Part shown: positions 44,212 to 51,245 of the stretch, piece after piece
How positions within the stretch are numbered: position 1 is the first letter of the stretch
Layout: each line of letters starts with the position of its first letter
Source of the DNA: Gemmobacter serpentinus
Lineage (GTDB): Bacteria > Pseudomonadota > Alphaproteobacteria > Rhodobacterales > Rhodobacteraceae
Assembly (NCBI RefSeq): GCF_008973825.1
Contig: NZ_WCHR01000003.1
Span: 1 to 64,000, forward strand
Length of the DNA stretch: 64,000 nucleotides
Reading direction: 5' to 3'
The notes under the pieces: model-generated
The model's input: the letters and a program-made list of their open reading frames with translations, nothing else
What the model was told of the DNA's origin: nothing
The model's database searches: none
Made by a program: the position numbers and the translations under genes

Positions 44212-44889
44212 ATGGACTATGTCTTTCCGCCAACCGCACCACCCAGTCTGGCCGTTCTGGGGCAATCTGCGCGGTTCCCGTTACGCCGCATCTTCTGTGT
44301 CGGGCGCAACTATGCCGAACATGCCCGCGAGATGGGACATGACCCGGATCGGGAGCCGCCCTTCTTCTTCACGAAGCCTGCCGATGCGCTGGTGGTAAGC
44401 GGCGCGACCATCCCCTATCCGCCGCAAACCGAGGATCTGCACTTTGAGGCAGAGTTGGTGGTGGCCATTGGCAAGGGCGGCGCGGATATCGCGGTGGATC
44501 GGGCGCTGGATCATGTCTTTGGCTATGCGGCGGGCAATGATCTGACCCGGCGCGACCTGCAGGCGGCGGCCAAGGCCGCGCGCAGGCCGTGGGACATGGC
44601 CAAGGGGTTTGATCGGTCGGCTGTGGTCGGGGCGATCCATCCGGGGCAGGCGGTGCCGCAGGGGGTGATCCGATGCATCGTGGCAGGCGCCACGCGGCAG
44701 GAGGCGGATCTGTCGACCATGATCTGGCCGGTCGCCGATGTGATCGCCTATCTGTCCAGCCTCGTCCGGCTGGAGGCGGGCGATCTGATCATGACTGGCA
44801 CGCCTGCGGGCGTCGGTGCCTTGCAGCGCGGCGAGACCTGCGTGGTGGAGATTGAGGGGCTGTCGCCTGCCACCGTCACCATCGCCTGA
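44212..44889 (+). CDS. fumarylacetoacetate hydrolase family protein
   Basis: This 225-residue single-domain FAH protein has RIFCVGRNYAEHAREMG at 25-41 and FFFTKPADALV near 51. DLHFEAELVVAIGKGG near 75 carries the metal-binding glutamates, with FGYAAGNDLTRRDLQ near 104 and the terminal GDLIMTGTPAGVGAL. It resembles fumarylpyruvate/acylpyruvate hydrolases, which cleave C-C bonds of 2,4-diketo acids with Mg2+. Its ribosome site is sequestered in the terminator-like hairpin of the preceding gene. Its last 23 codons are repeated, diverged, 119 bp downstream. Confidence 0.85.
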   Translation: MDYVFPPTAPPSLAVLGQSARFPLRRIFCVGRNYAEHAREMGHDPDREPPFFFTKPADALVVSGATIPYPPQTEDLHFEAELVVAIGKGGADIAVDRALDHVFGYAAGNDLTRRDLQAAAKAARRPWDMAKGFDRSAVVGAIHPGQAVPQGVIRCIVAGATRQEADLSTMIWPVADVIAYLSSLVRLEAGDLIMTGTPAGVGALQRGETCVVEIEGLSPATVTIA

Positions 44890-44939
44890 GACATAAGGCC
44901 CGCACCATTGTCCGGCGGGATCAGCCCGGCAGTATCGTC

Positions 44940-45008
44940 TTGCAGCGCGGCGAGACCTGCGTGGTTAAGGTAGCGGAGCTTTCCCTCGCCACCATGACCA
45001 TCGCTTGA
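44940..45008 (+). pseudogene. diverged duplicate of the FAH gene 3' end
   Basis: These bases repeat 44821-44889 at a distance of 119 bp. The first 26 bases are identical (TTGCAGCGCGGCGAGACCTG and onward) and the rest is diverged but still in phase. The translation LQRGETCVVKVAELSLATMTIA-stop parallels LQRGETCVVEIEGLSPATVTIA-stop. The sequence after each stop is also related. It is a tandem duplication remnant without a start codon. Confidence 0.85.
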
Positions 45009-45106
45009 TCTATAGGGCCCGGCAGCATCTCCTGACAGATCACGCCTGAATCCGGGCCTGATGTAACAAGCCGCTGCTATCGCCGGATCAAGCGGGTCCG
45101 CAATGG

Positions 45107-45135
45107 AAAAGGCCCGGAGACAAACCCCGGGCCTT
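45107..45135 (-). terminator. rho-independent terminator after amtB
   Basis: On the minus strand AAGGCCCGG (45135-45127) and CCGGGCCTT (45117-45109) form a perfect stem ending in CCTTTTCC. It lies 56 bases after the amtB stop. Confidence 0.8.
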
Positions 45136-45190
45136 CTAGGTTTCCATTCAGCTGCGAGACGGGAGGAGGGGCCCCGCAGCCGGATGGAGA

Positions 45191-46525
45191 TCAGTAGTGA
45201 TAGGCGCGTTCGCCATGCGAGGTCAGGTCCAGACCTTCGCGCTCGGCCTCAGGGGCGGGACGCAGGCCACCGAAGATCGCGCCGACGATCTTGAAGAGGA
45301 TGTAAGACATGACTGCACACCAGACGATGGTGATACCGACGGCGAGAACCTGATAGGTCACCTGCTCCATCATGCCACGCTCACCGGCGAAGCCCTGACC
45401 ACCCAGCGACGGGGCGCAGAAGATGCCTGCACCGACCGCGCCGATGATGCCACCGATGCCGTGGATGCCGAAGACGTCGAGGCTGTCATCATAGCCGAGC
45501 TTGTTCTTCACCACGGCCACGAAGTAGTAGCAGGCTGCCGAGGCAATCGCGCCGAGGAAGATCGCGCCCACCGGGCCGACAACGCCAGCCGCCGGGGTGA
45601 TCGCGACCAGACCGGCCACCATGCCCGAGGCACCACCCAGCATCGAGGCTTTGCCGCGTGCCAGATATTCCACGACGATCCAGCCCAGGATGCCGCCAGC
45701 GGTTGCGGTGAAGGTGTTGATCATCGCAAGGCCTGCGGTGGTCGAGGCACCCAGTGCCGAACCGGCGTTGAAACCGAACCAGCCGACGAACAGGATCGAG
45801 GCACCAACCAGCGTCAGGGTCAGCGAGTGGGGGGCCATGTTTTCTTTGCCGTAGCCGATACGCGGGCCGACAACGATGGCACCGACAAGGGCTGCAACAC
45901 CGGCATTGATGTGCACCACGGTGCCACCGGCGAAGTCAAACACTTCCCAGCCGAAGAACAGGCCGTTTGCATCCCATGCCATATGGGCGATCGGGAAATA
46001 GACGATGGTCGCCCACAGCGCCACGAACAGCAGCACCGCGCCGAACTTGATGCGCTCGGCGAAGCCGCCGATGATCAGGGCAGAGGTGATGCAGACGAAG
46101 GTCATCTGGAACGAGATGAAGACATATTCGGGAATGGTGCCCGACAGCGTGTCCGGCGTGATGCCCGACAGGAACAGTTTGCCCAACCCGCCGAAATAGG
46201 CGCTTTCCGAGCCGCCGAAGGCGAAAGAATAGCCATAAAGGACATAGATCACCATGCACATCGCGGTGATGGCGGTGGTCTGCATCAGGATCGACAGCAT
46301 GTTCTTGGTGCGCACAAGGCCACCGTAGAACAGTGCGACGCCGGGCAGGATCATGAACAGCACCAGCGCGGTGGAGATCAGCATCCAGGCGGTGTCGCCG
46401 GTATCCAGCGTGGGCGCGGCCTCGGCCACTTCCACGACAGCCTCGGTCGCTTCCTGCGCGAGCGCGGGCAAGGCCGCGAGCGACGCAAGCGCCGTCAGGC
46501 CAGAGAGTTTCATCAGGTTTTTCAT
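45191..46525 (-). CDS. amtB: ammonium transporter
   Basis: This 444-residue Amt-family channel has a signal peptide (about 1-23) and eleven membrane segments. Family motifs include GVALFYGGLVRTKN near 62, DFAGGTVVHINAGVAALV near 205 with the first pore histidine, and VFGIHGIGGIIGAVGAGIF near 350 with the second. It conducts ammonium and is blocked by GlnK. AAGGGGAAG precedes the ATG at 46525. It lies 31 bases downstream of glnK in the standard order glnK-amtB. Confidence 0.95.
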   Translation of the reverse strand: MKNLMKLSGLTALASLAALPALAQEATEAVVEVAEAAPTLDTGDTAWMLISTALVLFMILPGVALFYGGLVRTKNMLSILMQTTAITAMCMVIYVLYGYSFAFGGSESAYFGGLGKLFLSGITPDTLSGTIPEYVFISFQMTFVCITSALIIGGFAERIKFGAVLLFVALWATIVYFPIAHMAWDANGLFFGWEVFDFAGGTVVHINAGVAALVGAIVVGPRIGYGKENMAPHSLTLTLVGASILFVGWFGFNAGSALGASTTAGLAMINTFTATAGGILGWIVVEYLARGKASMLGGASGMVAGLVAITPAAGVVGPVGAIFLGAIASAACYYFVAVVKNKLGYDDSLDVFGIHGIGGIIGAVGAGIFCAPSLGGQGFAGERGMMEQVTYQVLAVGITIVWCAVMSYILFKIVGAIFGGLRPAPEAEREGLDLTSHGERAYHY

Positions 46526-46556
46526 GGTGTTGTCTTCCCCTTCCACCCTTGTTCGC

Positions 46557-46895
46557 TCAGAGCGCGTCGTCGTTGGTCTCGCCGGTGCGCACGCGCACGG
46601 CTTGCTCAACGTCCAGCACGAAGATCTTGCCATCGCCGATCTTGTCGGTGCGCGCCGTGGTGCGGATCGTCTCCACCACCTGATCCGCGAGGCTGTCGGC
46701 CACGACGATTTCAAGCCGCATCTTCGGCACGAAGTTCACGGCATATTCGGCCCCGCGATAGATCTCGGTATGGCCGGATTGAGAGCCGAAGCCCTTGATT
46801 TCAGTGACCATCATGCCGCGCACACCGATGGTGGTCAGCGCCTCGCGGACCTCCTCCAGCTTGAACGGCTTGATTGCTGCGATGATCAGTTTCAC
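46557..46895 (-). CDS. glnK: PII nitrogen regulatory protein
   Basis: This 112-residue PII protein starts at a GTG (46895) preceded by AAGGGGA and reads MKLIIAAIKPFKLEEVREAL. The T-loop has the uridylylation tyrosine in YRGAEYAVNFVPK (Tyr51), followed by the ATP-binding TARTDKIGDGKIFVLDVEQAVRVRTGE. It senses 2-oxoglutarate and ATP/ADP and gates AmtB, whose gene follows. Several TGCAC motifs lie upstream, as expected for NtrC control. Confidence 0.95.
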   Translation of the reverse strand: MKLIIAAIKPFKLEEVREALTTIGVRGMMVTEIKGFGSQSGHTEIYRGAEYAVNFVPKMRLEIVVADSLADQVVETIRTTARTDKIGDGKIFVLDVEQAVRVRTGETNDDAL

Positions 46896-46966
46896 GTGCG
46901 TCCCCTTTTCTGGCAGACGGCCCGCGGACGAGCCTTGCGAGGCCAAGGAGGCGGGGATTGCCGCAG

Positions 46967-47033
46967 TTGCACAAGTTTTCGGCCTTCAGGAAAACCGGGG
47001 ATTGAGCGATTGATGCACATCTTTTGCACAAAT
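46967..47033 (-). promoter_or_regulatory. three TGCACA half-sites upstream of glnK (possible NtrC region)
   Basis: TTGCACAA (46967), TGCACA (47014) and TTGCACAA (47024) occur within 67 bases, 72 to 138 bases before the glnK start. NtrC sites have TGCAC half-sites, and glnK-amtB is a classic NtrC target. None forms a full consensus dyad, and a sigma54 -24/-12 element was not found. Confidence 0.3.
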
Positions 47034-47175
47034 GGCGGGTGATGCCTAAATAATGGGCGGCATGGAATTGCGAATCGGCTTTTCGACCACTCCACATTCG
47101 CGACATCGCAGAGTAAGATTCCGTCAAAGTCGGGAAGATCCCGGCAAAACGATAATCGATGCAGGCGTGACGGGC

Positions 47176-49485
47176 ATGAGTGGATCGGGAAAATGGGGTG
47201 CGCCCCTTGTTGCGGACAAACGCTATCGGGCGGCTGGAAAACCGGCAGGCAGCGGTGGCGGATCGGGTCGTGGCACACCACCGCCGAAAAAGCCTGCGGC
47301 GCAAAAAAGCAGCCCGCGCCGCGCCCGCCCGCCACGCAAGCACGGGCTGATCCTGACGCTGATCCTTGGGCTTGTGTCGCTGATCTGGCGCATCATCTGG
47401 GGCGTTGGCTGGCGTGTGACCGCGCTGATTGGTCTGATCGTGCTGGGGGCCAGCTTCTATTTCTATCAGCAATTGCCGCCGGTCAGCGGGCTGGTCGATG
47501 CGCGGGCGCGCGGCTCGGTGACCATGCTGGACCGTGACGGGCAGGTCTATGCCTGGCGCGGGGAAACCTTCGGCGGCATGATTACGTCGGATCATGTGTC
47601 GAAATACCTGCGCGAAGCGGTGGTCGCGACCGAAGACAAGCGGTTCTATGGCCATTTCGGGGTCAGCCCGCGCGGGATTGCCAGCGCCGTGCGCATCAAC
47701 CTTTCGGAAGGACGTGGACCGCTTTCAGGCAATGGTGGCTCCACCATCACGCAGCAGGTGGCGAAACTCTTGTGTCTGGGCGTGGATTATGTGCCGTCTG
47801 AATGGCCGTCAGAGGCCGCCTATGAAGAAGACTGCCGTGCGGGTGGCGTCTGGCGCAAGGTCAAGGAGATCCCCTTCGCACTGGCGATGGAGGCCAAATA
47901 TTCCAAGGCCGAAATCCTGACCATCTATTTCAACCGCGCCTATCTGGGTGCGGGGGCGCGCGGCTTTGAAGCCGCAGCGCAGCGTTACTTCGGCAAGTCG
48001 GCGGCCAATGTGACGGCGGCCGAGGCGGCTATGCTGGCGGGCCTGTTGAAAGCGCCGTCGCGCTATGCGCCGACCGGCAACCTGAAGCGCGCGCAGGACC
48101 GGGCCAATGTCATCATCGGCCTGATGGAAGAGCAGGGTTTTCTGACCAAGGCCGAGGCCGATCAGGCCCGCGCCAATCCGGCGCAATTGTCTGAAGCCGC
48201 GGCCAAGAATGCGGGCGGCTTCTTCGCCGACTGGGTCATGGAAAGCGGTCCGACCTTCTTGACCAAGGACACGACCGAGGATGTGATCATCCGCACCACG
48301 CTCGATCAGGCGATCCAGCGCAAGGCCGAGGCGGCTTTGGCCGATGTCTTTGCCACCAAGGTGAAAGAGGGGTCCGAGGCGCAGGCGGCCATTGTGGTGA
48401 TGAGCGCGGATGGTGCCGTGCGTGCCATGGTCGGTGGCCGCAAGACCCAGGGTGCTGGCAGCTTCAACCGGGCGACGCAGGCGCTGCGCCAGACCGGATC
48501 GGTGTTCAAACCCTTCGTCTATGCGGCGGCGCTGGATCTGGGCTACAGCCCGCTGGATCTGATCGACGATTCGCCGCTGACCATCAACATCAAGGGCTCG
48601 GGGCCCTGGAGCCCGGAAAACTACGACAAGAAGTTCAAGGGGCCGGTCACGCTGGTGCAGGCCTTGGCGGAAAGCCGCAACATCCCCGCCGTGCGTCTGT
48701 CTGAGGCCGTGGGGCGCGATGTGGTGCGCACGGTTGCCTCGCAATTCGGGGTGAAAAGCGATCTGGCGGCGGGGCCCGCGCTGGCGCTTGGCGCATCGGA
48801 AAGCACGCTGCTGGAAATGACCGGCGCCTATGCGGGCATCCTGAATGGCGGGTCTTCGGTGCAGCCCTATGGTCTGGTCAGCCTGCAATTGCAGGGCGAA
48901 GAGACCGAGCTGATCGGCCAGGAGGGCGGAATTGGCGAACGCGTGATCCAGACCGAGGCCGCGCAGCAGTTGATCTATATGCTGACTCAGGTGATCCAGC
49001 GCGGCACCGGGGGGCGGGCAAAGCTGGGCGATGTGCCGGTGGCTGGCAAGACCGGCACCACAAATGCGGCGCGCGATGCCTGGTTCATCGGTTTTTCGGC
49101 GCATTATGTCGTGGGCGTCTGGATGGGCTATGACGACAATCGCCCGCTGGCCGGTGTGACTGGGGGCGGGCTGCCCGCCGAGATCTGGCACGAGGTCATG
49201 AAGCGGGTGCATGAAGGGGTGCCGGCCACGCCGTTGCCGATGCTGCCGCCGCAACCGCGTTCGGGCAATATTGCTGCGGGCCAGGGCGTTGGGGACGTCA
49301 TCCCGTCTGGGAATATGGCCGGCGGCAATATGGGTGCCAATTCCGGCAATGTGCCAGGGGCCTGGGTGAATGGCGATGGTCAGCAACTCCAACCCGTGCC
49401 GCAGCCGCCGGCGCAAGGCAGCACCGGCGACCCGCTGCAGGATGCGCTGAACGAGGCGCTTGGCGTGACCAGCGGCGTTTACTGA
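47176..49485 (+). CDS. bifunctional penicillin-binding protein, PBP1A family
   Basis: This 769-residue class A PBP has a basic, Gly/Pro-rich cytoplasmic tail (1-55), a membrane anchor (about 57-95) and a GT51 glycosyltransferase domain with ATEDKRFYGHFG and STITQQVAKLL. The transpeptidase domain has S-V-F-K in RQTGSVFKPF near 440, S-R-N near 495 and K-T-G-T near 624. The Asn/Gly/Pro/Gln-rich C-terminal tail (about 690-755) is low complexity. It polymerises and cross-links peptidoglycan at the inner membrane. The ATG at 47176 (MSGSGKWGAPL) is preferred over an open frame to 47053. It is divergent from glnK. Confidence 0.9.
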   Translation: MSGSGKWGAPLVADKRYRAAGKPAGSGGGSGRGTPPPKKPAAQKSSPRRARPPRKHGLILTLILGLVSLIWRIIWGVGWRVTALIGLIVLGASFYFYQQLPPVSGLVDARARGSVTMLDRDGQVYAWRGETFGGMITSDHVSKYLREAVVATEDKRFYGHFGVSPRGIASAVRINLSEGRGPLSGNGGSTITQQVAKLLCLGVDYVPSEWPSEAAYEEDCRAGGVWRKVKEIPFALAMEAKYSKAEILTIYFNRAYLGAGARGFEAAAQRYFGKSAANVTAAEAAMLAGLLKAPSRYAPTGNLKRAQDRANVIIGLMEEQGFLTKAEADQARANPAQLSEAAAKNAGGFFADWVMESGPTFLTKDTTEDVIIRTTLDQAIQRKAEAALADVFATKVKEGSEAQAAIVVMSADGAVRAMVGGRKTQGAGSFNRATQALRQTGSVFKPFVYAAALDLGYSPLDLIDDSPLTINIKGSGPWSPENYDKKFKGPVTLVQALAESRNIPAVRLSEAVGRDVVRTVASQFGVKSDLAAGPALALGASESTLLEMTGAYAGILNGGSSVQPYGLVSLQLQGEETELIGQEGGIGERVIQTEAAQQLIYMLTQVIQRGTGGRAKLGDVPVAGKTGTTNAARDAWFIGFSAHYVVGVWMGYDDNRPLAGVTGGGLPAEIWHEVMKRVHEGVPATPLPMLPPQPRSGNIAAGQGVGDVIPSGNMAGGNMGANSGNVPGAWVNGDGQQLQPVPQPPAQGSTGDPLQDALNEALGVTSGVY

Positions 49486-50195
49486 AACAGCCGCAGGACA
49501 AGAGGGGCGATGAAGGCGGTCAGCACCGCGTTCATCCCCATGCCAAGGCCTGCAAAGGCCCCCGCGGTCGCATTCACCTGAAAGGCGCGCGCGGTGCCGA
49601 TGCCATGGGCGGCCACGCCGGTGGCAAAGCCGCGTGCGCGCCAATCGCGGATGCGCAGCGCATTCAGCAGCGGTGTGGTGCAGATCGCGCCGATGATCCC
49701 GGTCAGGATCACCAGCACGGCGGTCAGCGTGGGCGATCCGCCCAGTTGATCCGATATGCCAAGCGCCACGGGTGCGGTCGCCGATTTCGGGGCGAGGGAT
49801 GCCAGAATCTCACCCTTGATCCCGAAGGCTGCGGCGATACCAAGGGCCGAGACGACTGCGACCGTCGATCCGGCCAGCAGCGCGGCCAGCAATGGCAAGG
49901 CCGCGCGGCGCACATGGCCCAGATTGTCCCAAAGCGGCAGGGCAAGCGCGACTGTCGCGGGGCCCAACAGGAAATGCACGAATTGCGCGCCCTCGAAATA
50001 GACGGGGTAAGGCGTTCGGGTTACCCAGAGCAGGCCCGCCAGCAACGCCACCGCGATCAGCACCGGGTTGACAAAGGGCCTGCGCCCCGAGGCCTGAAAA
50101 CAAGCATTGCCGATGGCATAGGCGGCCAGGGTCGCGGTCAGCCAGAGGAGCGGCCCCTGCGCCAGATAGGACCAGATCTCGGTAAAATCGGTCAT
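49479..50195 (-). CDS. lrgB: LrgB/CidB-family membrane protein
   Basis: This 238-residue polytopic protein has the LrgB signatures FLLGPATVALALPLW near 75, LAPKSATAPVALGISDQLGG near 132 and GFATGVAAHGIGTARAFQ near 190. LrgAB-type pairs affect murein hydrolase activity, cell lysis or export of small acids such as pyruvate or glycolate. It overlaps lrgA by ATGA and its 3' end overlaps the convergent PBP gene by seven bases. Confidence 0.88.
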   Translation of the reverse strand: MTDFTEIWSYLAQGPLLWLTATLAAYAIGNACFQASGRRPFVNPVLIAVALLAGLLWVTRTPYPVYFEGAQFVHFLLGPATVALALPLWDNLGHVRRAALPLLAALLAGSTVAVVSALGIAAAFGIKGEILASLAPKSATAPVALGISDQLGGSPTLTAVLVILTGIIGAICTTPLLNALRIRDWRARGFATGVAAHGIGTARAFQVNATAGAFAGLGMGMNAVLTAFIAPLVLRLFQ

Positions 50196-50548
50196 TCCTC
50201 GACCTCCGTCCCCGTCAGTGTTGCGACAAGGGTGAAGGCCAGTGCGCCCGCCGCGATGGCGGCAAGGGTGGAGACGATCAGCACCACCGCCAGCGCCGGG
50301 CCATTGGCGCTCAACGTGCCCAGATGGCCGATAACCCCGGTCCCAGCGGGCACGAACAGCAGGGACAGATTGCCAAGGATGCCAGTGGCCAGCGGGCGCA
50401 TCACCTCGACCAGCCTTGGCACCAGCGCAAAGCCCAGAAGCAGGATCAGCATCCCCGCCACTGGCCCCGGCAGCGGCAGGCCGGTCATGCGGATCAGGGT
50501 CTCACCCGCCAGTTGCGCGGCAAGCAGGGGCAGCAAAGCGGCGATCAT
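50192..50548 (-). CDS. lrgA: LrgA/CidA-family holin-like protein
   Basis: This 118-residue protein of four membrane segments has the family motif LPLPGPVAGMLILLLGF near 23 and LLFVPAGTGVIGHL near 64. GGAGG is five bases before the ATG at 50548; a GTG two codons upstream is too close to it. It partners LrgB, with which it is translationally coupled. Confidence 0.87.
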   Translation of the reverse strand: MIAALLPLLAAQLAGETLIRMTGLPLPGPVAGMLILLLGFALVPRLVEVMRPLATGILGNLSLLFVPAGTGVIGHLGTLSANGPALAVVLIVSTLAAIAAGALAFTLVATLTGTEVEE

Positions 50549-50639
50549 CGGCACCTCCGGGGATATTTGCGCCAGAATGACGGGATTGGGGTCGCGCGAA
50601 AAGACCCGGCTTGCGCAAAGCTGTTACCCGAAACTTGAG

Positions 50640-51107
50640 TCAAAGATCGCGGCGGAAGGTCAGGCTGGTGGTGCGGTCATAGCCGGGGTGGCGGGTTTCG
50701 GCCACGCAGGCAAAGCCCATTGCGCAGAAGGCGGTGTGGTTTTCGACCAGTTCCATCCGGCTTTGCAGCTCCAGTGCGGGCAGATGCAAGGCCTCTGCCC
50801 GAAGGGCGGCCTGCGCGATCAACGCCCTCGCCAGCCCCTGCCCGCGCTTCGCCTGATCGGTGGCCAGCTTGCCGATATAGAGCGCCGCAGGTTTTCGCGT
50901 CAGAAACATGCAGGCCAGGGGCGCGGCACCAATCAGCCAGACCTCCTGACCCTTGGCATGGGCGGTGACATCCGCCCCGGTCAGGGTCTGCATCGATGAG
51001 GGCGGATCAATCCGCCCTTCCATATAGGCGAAGGCCGCACGGATCAGGGCCAGAACCGGCAGCGGATCATCCTGTTCACGCATCCGGTGCGGCGGTGGGA
51101 AGGTCAT
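50640..51107 (-). CDS. GNAT-family N-acetyltransferase
   Basis: This 155-residue acetyltransferase has the acetyl-CoA motif LYIGKLATDQAKRGQGLARALIAQAALRAEALHLPALELQSRMELVENHTAFCAMGF at about 77-132. AGGGAG precedes the ATG at 51107. It is divergent from smc, and a perfect palindrome lies between the two starts. A much longer open frame runs on to 54203 antisense to smc but is only a codon-bias shadow. The substrate is unknown. Confidence 0.85.
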   Translation of the reverse strand: MTFPPPHRMREQDDPLPVLALIRAAFAYMEGRIDPPSSMQTLTGADVTAHAKGQEVWLIGAAPLACMFLTRKPAALYIGKLATDQAKRGQGLARALIAQAALRAEALHLPALELQSRMELVENHTAFCAMGFACVAETRHPGYDRTTSLTFRRDL

Positions 51108-51171
51108 GCCCCTGCTCCCTGCAGAGAAATACGGGAAAGATCGGACCATCCTTGCGGCACCACCCCTTGCG

Positions 51172-51192
51172 GTCAACCGCCGATCGGTTGAC
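51172..51192. promoter_or_regulatory. perfect palindrome at the divergent GNAT/smc promoters
   Basis: GTCAACCG (51172-51179) and CGGTTGAC (51185-51192) are perfect inverted repeats around CCGAT. Each arm supplies a TTGAC -35-like element: TTGACA (51188-51193) toward smc, with a weak GACGAT 17 bp on, and TTGACC toward the GNAT gene, with AAGGAT 17 bp on. A dimeric regulator bound here would cover both promoters. Confidence 0.5.
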
Positions 51193-51245
51193 ACACGCCT
51201 CGCCACCCCCGACGATGGCGGCCGGTCTGATTGACGGAGAGTGTT

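Noticed and set aside
42433-44265. 610-codon frame antisense to the carboxypeptidase gene, with similar long frames antisense to the PBP (47809-49644), yejA (31446-33176) and amtB (45197-46798) genes
   Set aside because: Their translations are Arg/His/Gly-rich, lack domains and ribosome sites, and lie wholly opposite well-supported genes.
46896-47050. sigma54 promoter for glnK
   Set aside because: No GG-N10-GC element with adequate flanks was found on the minus strand.
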